NCBI GenBank assembly: GCA_002455915.1
Contig: DKLU01000500.1
Coordinates: 1 to 11,804, forward strand
Length of the DNA: 11,804 nt
Source: Chryseobacterium sp. UBA6632
GTDB taxonomy: Bacteria > Bacteroidota > Bacteroidia > Flavobacteriales > Weeksellaceae
Reading direction: 5' to 3'
Notes under the pieces: model-generated
What the model was told of the DNA's origin: nothing
The model's database searches: none
What the model saw: only the letters and a program-made list of their open reading frames with translations
Shown: in pieces, positions 1 through 7,465 of the stretch
How the letters are laid out: each line of letters begins with the position of its first letter
Numbering within the stretch: the first letter of the stretch is position 1
Program-made: the position numbers and the translations under genes

Positions 1-57
1 AAATCTAAAGTTCTTTTTGATTATTCATCTATAAATGAAAAAGACATTTGGATTTAA
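1..57 (+). CDS. Possible 3' end of an upstream gene (partial)
   Basis: Reading frame 1 is open from the window edge and ends at TAA (55-57), giving 18 codons with the C-terminus NEKDIWI. The other two forward frames close early. It ends 13 bp before the pyrG promoter, where an upstream gene could stop. Eighteen open codons in AT-rich DNA can arise by chance and no family is recognisable, so this is only a possibility. Confidence 0.25.
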   Translation, partial: KSKVLFDYSSINEKDIWI

Positions 58-70
58 ACTTAAAACAAAA

Positions 71-101
71 TTGCTTTGTATTTCTTTTTCCCCTAACTTT
101 G
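71..101 (+). promoter_or_regulatory. pyrG promoter, Bacteroidota type
   Basis: TTG at 71-73 is followed after 20 bp by TAACTTTG at 94-101. This matches the TTG-N17-23-TAnnTTTG promoter described for Flavobacterium and Bacteroides. Transcription should begin around 106-110, leaving a leader of only about 7-12 nt before the ATG at 117. This placement argues against a start further upstream. Confidence 0.7.
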
Positions 102-116
102 CACAAACCTAATCTA

Positions 117-1724
117 ATGAGTAAAAAGAATACAAAGTACATCTTTGTGACAGGAGGTGTAACTTCATCTTTGGGAAAGGGAATCGTTTCAGCTTCTCTT
201 GGACTTCTACTAAAATCACGTGGCTTCAACGTAACTATTCAAAAGCTTGATCCTTATATTAATATTGATCCGGGAACGTTGAATCCTTATGAGCACGGAG
301 AGTGTTATGTAACCGAAGATGGCGCGGAGACGGATCTGGATTTAGGACACTATGAGCGTTATCTTGATGCTCCGACTTCCCAAAACAACAACGTTACGAC
401 AGGAAAAATTTACCAAACTGTTATCGAAAAAGAAAGAAAAGGAGATTTCCTTGGAAAAACAGTTCAGGTAATTCCTCATATTACCAACGAAATTAAACGT
501 AGAATTAAAATTTTATCAAAACAGAATTACGATATCATTATTACAGAGATCGGTGGAACTGTAGGGGATATTGAATCTTTACCTTACATCGAAACTGTTC
601 GCCAGTTGAAATGGGAATTGGGTGAGAAAAATTCTATGGTGATTCACTTGACATTGTTGCCTTATCTGGCTTCAAGTGGAGAATTAAAAACAAAACCTTC
701 TCAGCATTCTGTTCGTCAGTTGATGGAAAGCGGAATTATGGCGGATGTTTTAGTTTGTAGAACAGAACATAAAATTCCGAAAGATCAGAGAGCGAAATTG
801 GCTCAGTTTTGTAACGTTCCTTTAGATAATGTGATTGAGTGTAAGGATTTGGAAACAATCTATGAAGTTCCAATGTATCTTCAAAAACAAAATTTTGATG
901 ATGTAGTTCTTAAAGAATTAGATCTGAAAAGTGATAAAGAAGCAGATCTTAAAGACTGGAAATCTTTCTTAAAGAAATTCCAGAATCCTAAAAAATCGAT
1001 TGAAATTGCATTAGTTGGGAAATATGTTTCTCTTCAGGATTCGTATATTTCCATTGCTGAGGCTTTCAAACATGCAGGTGCAGATTTGGAAACTGAAGTG
1101 AAAATCAGATGGGTTTACAGTGGAGATTTGACGAGTGAAAATATTAAAGAAACTCTAGCTGGTGTTAGCGGAATCCTTGTCGCTCCAGGTTTTGGCGACA
1201 GAGGAATTGAAGGTAAAGTTCTTACCGCACAATACGCAAGAGAAAATAAAGTTCCGATGTTGGGAATTTGTTTGGGAATGCAGATCATGACTGTTGAATT
1301 TGCAAGAAATGTTCTTGGTTATACTAAAGCAAACTCAATGGAATTCGATACTTCTACGGAACATCCTGTGATTTCTTTGATGGAAGAACAGAAAAATGTA
1401 GTAGATAAAGGTGGAACAATGCGTCTTGGTGCATGGAAATGTACATTGAAAAACGGTTCTAAATTAAACGAAATCTACGGCGCAAAAAATATCACCGAAA
1501 GACACCGTCACAGATATGAATTCAACAGTGAATATATTGGAGAATTCGAGAAAAACGGTTTCTTGGCAACAGGTACAAACCCTGAAACAGGATTGGTAGA
1601 AGCATTAGAAATGCCGGATCACCCATTCTACGTTGGGGTGCAATATCACCCGGAATATAAGAGTACGGTAGCAACACCGCATCCTTTATTCAGAGCTTTT
1701 ATTAAGGCTTGTACGCAGAAATAA
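117..1724 (+). CDS. pyrG: CTP synthase (glutamine-hydrolysing)
   Basis: CTP synthase makes CTP from UTP, ATP and glutamine in the cytoplasm, the last step of de novo pyrimidine nucleotide synthesis. The 535-residue product has the usual family length. The N-terminal synthetase domain (about 1-265) carries the P-loop SSLGKG with Lys21, followed by the conserved LDPYINIDPGTLNPYEHGE stretch. The C-terminal class I glutamine amidotransferase domain (about 300-535) shows the nucleophile Cys385 in GICLGMQ and the His511/Glu513 pair in YHPEY. The frame is open back to an ATG at 48, but that would add 23 residues absent from the family and start upstream of the promoter, so the ATG at 117 is chosen. 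The leader is too short for the CTP-sensing attenuator known from Bacillus pyrG. It reads alone, with a hairpin after the stop. Confidence 0.97.
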   Translation: MSKKNTKYIFVTGGVTSSLGKGIVSASLGLLLKSRGFNVTIQKLDPYINIDPGTLNPYEHGECYVTEDGAETDLDLGHYERYLDAPTSQNNNVTTGKIYQTVIEKERKGDFLGKTVQVIPHITNEIKRRIKILSKQNYDIIITEIGGTVGDIESLPYIETVRQLKWELGEKNSMVIHLTLLPYLASSGELKTKPSQHSVRQLMESGIMADVLVCRTEHKIPKDQRAKLAQFCNVPLDNVIECKDLETIYEVPMYLQKQNFDDVVLKELDLKSDKEADLKDWKSFLKKFQNPKKSIEIALVGKYVSLQDSYISIAEAFKHAGADLETEVKIRWVYSGDLTSENIKETLAGVSGILVAPGFGDRGIEGKVLTAQYARENKVPMLGICLGMQIMTVEFARNVLGYTKANSMEFDTSTEHPVISLMEEQKNVVDKGGTMRLGAWKCTLKNGSKLNEIYGAKNITERHRHRYEFNSEYIGEFEKNGFLATGTNPETGLVEALEMPDHPFYVGVQYHPEYKSTVATPHPLFRAFIKACTQK

Positions 1725-1752
1725 AGTAATTTACAGATTACAAACGTCATAT

Positions 1753-1788
1753 ATAAACTCAGACTGATTATTCTCAGCCTGAGTTTAT
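1753..1788 (+). terminator. Hairpin downstream of pyrG, probable terminator
   Basis: TAAACTCAG (1754-1762) pairs with CTGAGTTTA (1779-1787). After one A/C mismatch, CTGA (1764-1767) pairs with TCAG (1774-1777), closing a six-base loop. The arm is long and specific, but only an AT-rich stretch without a T-run follows. It may be a weak intrinsic terminator or an mRNA 3'-end stabiliser. Confidence 0.6.
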
Positions 1789-1832
1789 TATATAGTAACG
1801 TATTATAGTATAGAGTTTTGATAAAAAAACAG

Positions 1833-1840
1833 TATTTTTG
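1833..1840 (+). promoter_or_regulatory. yidC -7 promoter element
   Basis: TATTTTTG matches TAnnTTTG exactly and lies 61 bp before the yidC ATG. No TTG is found at the standard 17-23 bp spacing upstream, so only the -7 element is supported. Transcription would begin near 1845-1850, directly before the palindrome at 1852-1869. Confidence 0.5.
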
Positions 1841-1851
1841 TCGACTCGAAA

Positions 1852-1869
1852 TACGTACATATGTACGTA
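1852..1869. repeat. Perfect 18-bp palindrome in the yidC leader
   Basis: TACGTACATATGTACGTA reads the same on both strands. It lies 32 bp before the yidC ATG and just after the predicted transcription start. In RNA it could fold as a 6-bp stem (UACGUA) with a CAUAUG loop; in DNA it could be an operator for a dimeric regulator. No T-run follows, so it is not a terminator. Confidence 0.75.
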
Positions 1870-1901
1870 CAGAAAAAGTTTAAAAATTTAATTAAGATAA
1901 A

Positions 1902-3698
1902 ATGCAACAGAACAACGGACTCGATAAAAGTCAAATGATTAGTTTTGCGGTTTTATGCGTGGTTCTTTTTGGTTTCATGTTTTATTTCCAAAACAAGCAA
2001 TCGAAAGAAGAAGAGGTAAAAGCTCAGCAACAAAAGACCGAACAGGTGAAAAATGCCGTAAAACAGTCTCAGGCAAGCAATATCAATCCAAATGTAACTC
2101 CGAACGCTATTCAGACTGCGAATCTTTCTAACAAAGAATTGAAAGTGGAATTTGCAAGTTTGGGCGGACAGGTTTCTAAAGTAGAACTTGCAGAATACAA
2201 AGCATACGATCATAAAACGGATAATGCAGACCTTCCGTTGTACCTGATCACGAAAAATAATTCAAACTACGGTTTCCAATTCAAAGATAAAACAGGAAAG
2301 GTAATTAATACCAAAGATCTTGTTTTTGCACCAACTGTTAACGGAAATGCGGTAACGATGACGGCTAATTATAACGGAGCTGTTATTCAATTCATTTACA
2401 CTTTACTTCCAAAATATACCTTAGATTTTAAAGTTAGAACTCAGGGGCTTGCGAAAATTACGGCTGATAATAAAGCAGATTTCATCTGGGATTACAACGT
2501 AAGAAACCTTGAAAAAGGTAGAGCTCAGGAGCAGTCTCACTCAGAATTCTCGTATGCTTTCAATAATTATAAAGATTATGATTATGATGGAAGAACAACG
2601 ATGGAAGAAGAAAAAGAAACCCTGAACTGGATTGGTGTAAAACAGCAGTTCTTTGCTTCTGTAATTGAAGCTAAAAACGGATTTACTCAAAGTAAAGGAA
2701 ATCAGGAAAATGTAGAAGAAGGTGAATATTTGAAAAAACTAAACTATGAAGGTTTTGTTCAAATGACTGGAAGTGAATTGAATCAGGATTTCACTTGGTA
2801 CTTCATGCCTTTGGATTTACCATTATTAAAATCTTACGATAAAAACTTCGACGAAATTTTACCATTAGGTTGGTCTTTCATCGGATGGATGAACAGAGGA
2901 TTCTTTATTCCTATTTACAATTTCATTGCATCTTGGGGATTAACTGCAGGTTGGGCAATTTTCTTATTAACAATTTTAGTTAAATTAATCTTATCGCCAA
3001 TTATGTACAAGCAACATAAGCTAAGTGCGATGATGAGAGTAATTCGTCCGGAAATTGATGAAGCGAATGCTAAATTCAAGGATGCAGATCCAATGAAAAA
3101 ACAACAAGCTACAATGGAAATTTACAGAAAGGCTGGAGTTAATCAGATGGCGGGATGTTTGCCGGCGTTGGTTCAGATTCCTATTTTCTACGCATTATTC
3201 CGTTTCTTCCCGAACTTTATTGATTTAAGAGGTAAAGGATTCTGGTTTGCAAAAGATTTAACAGCGTATGATGATATTATTAAGTTGCCATTCAAAGTAC
3301 CTTTCTTAGGAGATCACTTGAGTATTTTTGCAATTGCATGTACTGTTGTAATCTTAATTTATACGGTGATGACTTCAGGAAATATGCAGCAGCCACAACA
3401 AGAAGGAATGCCAAATATGAAGGTATTAATGTATATCTTCCCGATTACATTCTTATTCTTCTTGAATACTTCTGCATCTGGTCTTTCTTGGTATTACTTT
3501 GTTTCAAACGCGATTAACATCTTAATTATCCTTGTGATTAAGTATGTGATTCTCGATGAAAAGAAAATTCATGCACAGATCCAGGCGAATAAAGAAAAAC
3601 CAAAAGCTGAAGGTAAGTTTCAAAAACGTATGAGAGAAATGATGGAAAAGGCTCAGGAACAGCAAAAAGTGCAAGAGCAGCAACGAAAAAAGAAATAG
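1902..3698 (+). CDS. yidC: Membrane protein insertase YidC (Oxa1 family)
   Basis: YidC inserts and folds inner-membrane proteins, alone or with the Sec translocon. The 598-residue product has the layout of Gram-negative YidC: an N-terminal membrane anchor (about 12-29), a Lys/Gln-rich linker, a large periplasmic domain (about 75-330), then the conserved Oxa1-like core with membrane segments near 345-368, 416-436, 473-492, 507-526 and 530-551. The core contains the QMAGCLPALVQIPIF signature (about 415-429). The tail (about 553-598) is rich in Lys, Arg and Gln and ends in RKKK, consistent with ribosome contact. Lys361 in LVKLILSP occupies the place of the conserved groove arginine (Arg366 of E. 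coli). Pairing with pyrG upstream recurs, from memory, in Flavobacteriia. The two genes are 177 bp apart and yidC probably has its own promoter. Confidence 0.96.
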   Translation: MQQNNGLDKSQMISFAVLCVVLFGFMFYFQNKQSKEEEVKAQQQKTEQVKNAVKQSQASNINPNVTPNAIQTANLSNKELKVEFASLGGQVSKVELAEYKAYDHKTDNADLPLYLITKNNSNYGFQFKDKTGKVINTKDLVFAPTVNGNAVTMTANYNGAVIQFIYTLLPKYTLDFKVRTQGLAKITADNKADFIWDYNVRNLEKGRAQEQSHSEFSYAFNNYKDYDYDGRTTMEEEKETLNWIGVKQQFFASVIEAKNGFTQSKGNQENVEEGEYLKKLNYEGFVQMTGSELNQDFTWYFMPLDLPLLKSYDKNFDEILPLGWSFIGWMNRGFFIPIYNFIASWGLTAGWAIFLLTILVKLILSPIMYKQHKLSAMMRVIRPEIDEANAKFKDADPMKKQQATMEIYRKAGVNQMAGCLPALVQIPIFYALFRFFPNFIDLRGKGFWFAKDLTAYDDIIKLPFKVPFLGDHLSIFAIACTVVILIYTVMTSGNMQQPQQEGMPNMKVLMYIFPITFLFFLNTSASGLSWYYFVSNAINILIILVIKYVILDEKKIHAQIQANKEKPKAEGKFQKRMREMMEKAQEQQKVQEQQRKKK

Positions 3699-3717
3699 AT
3701 AAATAATCTCATATAAC

Positions 3718-3751
3718 AAAAAAGAGAAGCAATATTTGCTTCTCTTTTTTT
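3718..3751. terminator. Bidirectional terminator between yidC and rnhB
   Basis: GAGAAGCAA (3724-3732) pairs with TTGCTTCTC (3736-3744) around a three-base loop. Six A residues lie before it and a run of at least seven T residues after it, so both strands give a stem followed by a U-run. It sits between two convergent genes and can serve both. Confidence 0.9.
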
Positions 3752-3815
3752 ATTTAGATAGAATTTAAATTTGGAGGAGTCGATTATGAAAGTCATAATT
3801 TACTGCGGCTTATTT

Positions 3816-4400
3816 CTAATCATATTTTAATCTGAAAGACTGACGGTGGTATTTCGTTGGACCATGCTTTATAAGGGCTTCCTGGTGTTTTTTTGTGGCA
3901 TATCCGAAGTTGGTATCCCAGCCATAGTCGGGGAACTCTTCATGTAGCTCAATCATCAGTTTATCTCTATAATTTTTTGCTAAAATAGAGGCGGCAGCAA
4001 TGGATAAAACTTTTGAATCTCCCTTAATAATACACTGGTGTGGAATGAAATTATAGGGATGAAATTTGTTGCCGTCTACTAAAATAAACTCAGGTCTTGT
4101 TGTTAATTTATCGAGTGCCTGATGCATAGCATGTATGCTGGCATTTAGGATATTATGCTCATCAATAAATGCAGGAGGTAATTCTGCAATAGCATAATTT
4201 TTTACATTATCCTTTATATATTCATCGAGACTCATTCTCGTCTTAAAATTTAACTTTTTGGAATCATTAACCAAATTTTGCTTAAAATCATCATCCAAAA
4301 TTACCGCTGCAGCAACCACTGGCCCGCTTAAACATCCTCTTCCGACTTCATCGCACCCTGCTTCGATGTAAAGATTTGTCCAATTTTTTATTAATTCCAT
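3816..4400 (-). CDS. rnhB: Ribonuclease HII
   Basis: RNase HII cuts the RNA strand of RNA-DNA hybrids and starts removal of single ribonucleotides misincorporated in DNA. The 194-residue product has the family's normal length. The active-site block CDEVGRGCLSGPVVAAAVIL supplies Asp17, Glu18 and the GRG loop (20-22). Asp109 (LVDGN) and Asp146 (LAKNYRDK) complete the DEDD metal-binding set. The SIAAASILAK and TKYHRQSF motifs are also typical. An ATG four codons upstream (first base 4412) would give 198 residues. It is less likely because the -7 box at 4431-4424 puts the transcription start only a few bases before it. The gene stands alone, converges on yidC and diverges from susC. Confidence 0.94.
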   Translation of the reverse strand: MELIKNWTNLYIEAGCDEVGRGCLSGPVVAAAVILDDDFKQNLVNDSKKLNFKTRMSLDEYIKDNVKNYAIAELPPAFIDEHNILNASIHAMHQALDKLTTRPEFILVDGNKFHPYNFIPHQCIIKGDSKVLSIAAASILAKNYRDKLMIELHEEFPDYGWDTNFGYATKKHQEALIKHGPTKYHRQSFRLKYD

Positions 4401-4423
4401 AAAAATTAACATTTTTAATCTTG

Positions 4424-4431
4424 CAAAAATA
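4424..4431 (-). promoter_or_regulatory. rnhB -7 promoter element
   Basis: Read on the minus strand this is TATTTTTG, an exact TAnnTTTG match and identical to the yidC box. No TTG is present 17-23 bp upstream. The start of transcription would fall near 4415-4418, favouring the ATG at 4400 over the one at 4412. Confidence 0.5.
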
Positions 4432-4481
4432 GCAATAATTTAAAAACTATGATAAAAATAACAATTTTTTAAGTTTTTGTT

Positions 4482-4511
4482 TTGTTTTATTAGGAAAGTT
4501 TTACAAATTTG
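4482..4511 (+). promoter_or_regulatory. Candidate susC promoter
   Basis: TTG (4482-4484) is followed after 19 bp by CAAATTTG (4504-4511), which differs from TAnnTTTG only in its first base. Transcription would start near 4516-4520, about 15-20 nt before the susC ATG. The -7 box overlaps the inverted repeats at 4502-4522. Confidence 0.45.
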
Positions 4512-4522
4512 TACGGTACAAA
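4502..4522. repeat. Overlapping inverted repeats at the susC promoter
   Basis: TACAAATTTGTA (4502-4513) is a perfect 12-bp palindrome. It overlaps TTTGTAC-G-GTACAAA (4508-4522), a perfect inverted repeat around one base. Together they form three alternating copies of a (G)TACAAA half-site across the -7 box and start region, a layout that could be an operator. A regulatory role is inferred only from position and symmetry. Confidence 0.55.
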
Positions 4523-4534
4523 AATAATTTGATT

Positions 4535-7459
4535 ATGAAGAAACTAACAGCTGGTGTTCTTGCATTGGTGTTATCTTCATCTTTAGCTGTTGCGAATGCT
4601 CAGCAAAAGAAGAGTGACACAGTAAGAACTCAGGAAATCGAAGGTGTAGTAGTCACTGCCCTTGGAATTAAAAGAGAGAAAAAAGCTCTTGGATATGCTT
4701 CTCAGGAAATTAAAGGAGATATTCTTTCTGACGCAGGACAAAACAATGCTGTAAGTGCATTGTCAGGAAATGTTGCAGGGGTACAGGTTACAGCACCAAG
4801 TACAATGGGAGGATCTACCAGAATTACTATGAGGGGGATTAGTTCTATTACTGGAGAAAACAGACCATTGATTATTGTAGATGGCGTTCCTTTAGATAAC
4901 TCGAATGTTAATGATACTAATACACAAAGAGGTGCGGGTGGTCGAGATTATGGAGACGCTTCTTTCGATATTAACCCAGATGATATTGAAAGTGTAACTG
5001 TTCTAAAAGGAGGACCAGCAGCAGCTTTATATGGCTCAAGAGCAGGGAATGGTGCTATTTTGTATACAACAAAATCTGCAAAAAAGGGTAGAACTGATGT
5101 TCAATTAAATACAGGAGTTGCTTTCGAAAGTATTTATATTAGACCAAAACTACAAAATATTTATGGAGGAGGTTCTCAATTTACACTTCCAACACAGAGC
5201 ATAAACGGAACTACATATAATATCCAAGAATATCAAACAGATGCTTCGTGGGGCCCTAGATATGATTCAAATCTAATGTATCTTCCTTGGTATGCCTTTG
5301 ATCCAGAATATTCAAACGATTATCTAAAGGCGGTTCCATTTGTAGCTCCTAAAAATGATGTAGATTCTTTCTTCAATACTGGTGTTACTTATACAAATAA
5401 TGTAGCTGTAGCTAAATCATTTGGTGATACAAACGTAAGGTTGTCTTATACAAACACAAATATTAGTGGTATAATTCCTACATCAAAAATTAAAAAAGAT
5501 AACTTCAGTGTAAATCTAAATTCTAAATTGACAGACAATTTAAAGGCAGAGGCTATTATTAATTATGTTCACACAGAAGGTTTTAACAGACCAGAAGTTG
5601 GATATGGTGATAACTCTGTTGCCCAAAAATTTTATCAGTTTGGACAAAGAAATTTAGATTTTGCTAAGCTAAAAGATTATAAATTAGCCGATGGAAGTCA
5701 AAGAACATGGAACAGAACATCATGGAGCGATGGAACTCCTAAATATTCTGATAATCCATATTGGACTATTTATGAAAATACATCAAACGATAGCAGACAC
5801 AGATTTTTTGGAAATGCTGGTTTAACATATAACTTTGATAAGCATTTTTATATCGTTGGCAAAGTATATGGAGATACATATACACAAAACATAAGTACTA
5901 GAGTAGCAGTTGGTTCGCAGGCTGTTTCAAATTATACTCTTGAAAAAAGAACGGTTTCAGAATTTAACTACGAAGGTAGAGCTCACTATAACAATACATT
6001 TGGAGATCTAAGTGTAAATGCTGTTGGAGGTTTTAACATACGAGATAATAAAATGAGTTGGTTAAGGGGTACAACCGTGGGAGGATTAATTATTCCTAAC
6101 TTATATAATTTAAATAATGGAATTGAAAACTCATTAGCAACAAATAATAGTTCTCATTCGTCAATCAAGAGTTTGTTTGCCTCAGTTTCTTTGGGATATA
6201 AAGATTTATTATTTTTAGAAGCAACAGGAAGAAATGACTGGTTCTCCATGTTAAATGATTCTCAATTTTATCCATCGGTAACAGGAAGTTTTGTATTCTC
6301 AAAGGTCCTTAAGGCTGATTGGTTATCATTTGGTAAAGTGAGAGCTGGTTGGGCGAGTATTGCTTTAGGTACAGCTCCTTATAGTAGATTGACATATACT
6401 GAAATTGGCTTGCCTTTCAACGGAGCGCCTCAGTATTCTAATCCTAATACAAAAAATGATCCAAACATTAAGCCTGAGTTAAAAATTACTCAAGAAATTG
6501 GTTTGGAAGCGAGTTTATTTAAAAATAGAGTAAGTCTTGATTTTACATATTATCAGACAAAATCAAAAGACTTAATTATTGCTTTACCGGTAGACCCAGC
6601 AACAGGATATTTGTATAAAAATATCAATGCAGGAGAAATGACTAACAAAGGTATCGAAGCTATGGTTACAGTAACTCCTATTAGAAATGAGAACTTCTCA
6701 TGGGATTTAACTTGGAACTTTGCAAGAAATAGAAATAAACTAGTAAATCTATACCAAGATCTACAAAATTATGTATTGACAAATGCTCCATTTAGAGCAC
6801 AATTAGTTGCTCAAGTTGGTCAGGCATATGGAACAATTTTAGGTACAGATTATGTTTATGATGCTAACGGTAATAAAGTTATAGATGAGAATGGTTTCTA
6901 TAAGGCTTCTGAAATTAAATCATTAGGATCTATCCTTCCTGATTATAACATGGGATTCAGAAATACAATTAAATATAAGTCTTTAAGCTTATCATTCTTA
7001 ATTGATATTCAACAAGGAGGAAAATATTTCTCAACTACAAATATGTGGGGAATGTATTCTGGTATGTCTGAGGAGTCAGCGCTTGGAGGAAATAGAGAAG
7101 CTGGTATAATTTTACCAGGGGTTAAAGAAGATGGTACAGCAAATGATATTCTATTAGATGCTCAAACATGGGGTAGTACATATTATAATACTGTTGATGC
7201 TCAAAATGTTTTTGATGCAAGCTATATTAAATTAAGAGACATTACTCTTGGTTATGATTTACCAAAATCACTTATTGGCAATGTTTTCCAAGGTGTTAGA
7301 ATTTCTGCTTTTGCAAGAAACCTATTTGCTTGGAACTTAGCAAATAAAGGAATTGATCCGGAAAATACTTCGTATGGTTCTGGTAATATTCAAGGTATGG
7401 AAGGTGGCTCTTTGCCTTCTACAAGAACTTATGGAGTTAATGTTAACTTTAAATTTTAA
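4535..7459 (+). CDS. SusC/RagA family TonB-linked outer-membrane transporter
   Basis: This is the 22-stranded outer-membrane barrel of a SusCD pair, which imports large nutrients using energy from TonB. The 974-residue product has a signal peptide (1-22, cleavage after ANA), a TonB-box-like segment (IEGVVVTALG, 35-44), a plug (about 50-185) with IIVDGVPLD (VDG at 115-117) and the family signature LYGSRAGNGAI (from 165), then the barrel ending in a terminal Phe (VNVNFKF). The carboxypeptidase-D-like domain that usually precedes the plug is missing: only about 12 residues separate the signal peptide from the TonB box. There is also no signalling domain for an anti-sigma partner. The ATG at 4535 is chosen over a TTG two codons upstream because it begins a standard signal peptide (MKKLTAG). 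The substrate cannot be read from the sequence, and no glycoside hydrolase or peptidase is nearby. Confidence 0.95.
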   Translation: MKKLTAGVLALVLSSSLAVANAQQKKSDTVRTQEIEGVVVTALGIKREKKALGYASQEIKGDILSDAGQNNAVSALSGNVAGVQVTAPSTMGGSTRITMRGISSITGENRPLIIVDGVPLDNSNVNDTNTQRGAGGRDYGDASFDINPDDIESVTVLKGGPAAALYGSRAGNGAILYTTKSAKKGRTDVQLNTGVAFESIYIRPKLQNIYGGGSQFTLPTQSINGTTYNIQEYQTDASWGPRYDSNLMYLPWYAFDPEYSNDYLKAVPFVAPKNDVDSFFNTGVTYTNNVAVAKSFGDTNVRLSYTNTNISGIIPTSKIKKDNFSVNLNSKLTDNLKAEAIINYVHTEGFNRPEVGYGDNSVAQKFYQFGQRNLDFAKLKDYKLADGSQRTWNRTSWSDGTPKYSDNPYWTIYENTSNDSRHRFFGNAGLTYNFDKHFYIVGKVYGDTYTQNISTRVAVGSQAVSNYTLEKRTVSEFNYEGRAHYNNTFGDLSVNAVGGFNIRDNKMSWLRGTTVGGLIIPNLYNLNNGIENSLATNNSSHSSIKSLFASVSLGYKDLLFLEATGRNDWFSMLNDSQFYPSVTGSFVFSKVLKADWLSFGKVRAGWASIALGTAPYSRLTYTEIGLPFNGAPQYSNPNTKNDPNIKPELKITQEIGLEASLFKNRVSLDFTYYQTKSKDLIIALPVDPATGYLYKNINAGEMTNKGIEAMVTVTPIRNENFSWDLTWNFARNRNKLVNLYQDLQNYVLTNAPFRAQLVAQVGQAYGTILGTDYVYDANGNKVIDENGFYKASEIKSLGSILPDYNMGFRNTIKYKSLSLSFLIDIQQGGKYFSTTNMWGMYSGMSEESALGGNREAGIILPGVKEDGTANDILLDAQTWGSTYYNTVDAQNVFDASYIKLRDITLGYDLPKSLIGNVFQGVRISAFARNLFAWNLANKGIDPENTSYGSGNIQGMEGGSLPSTRTYGVNVNFKF

Positions 7460-7465
7460 ACTAAA

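Noticed and set aside
11..43. Imperfect A/T-rich inverted repeat (CTTTTTGAT / ATGAAAAAG)
   Set aside because: It is nearly all A/T pairs with a mismatch and no T-run, so chance is the simplest reading.
48..116. N-terminal extension of pyrG from the ATG at 48
   Set aside because: The 23 extra residues match nothing in the family and the promoter lies inside them.
3786..3830. 14-codon ORF on the plus strand preceded by GGAGGA
   Set aside because: It is very short, overlaps the end of rnhB, has no promoter, and Shine-Dalgarno motifs are weak predictors in Bacteroidota.
4401..4412. Upstream ATG of rnhB (198 residues)
   Set aside because: It lies only about 3-6 nt beyond the predicted transcription start. 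The ATG at 4400 fits the leader spacing seen at other genes. The choice is not certain.
4413..4534. Riboswitch in the rnhB-susC divergent region
   Set aside because: The predicted leaders are under 25 nt on both sides, too short for a structured aptamer.
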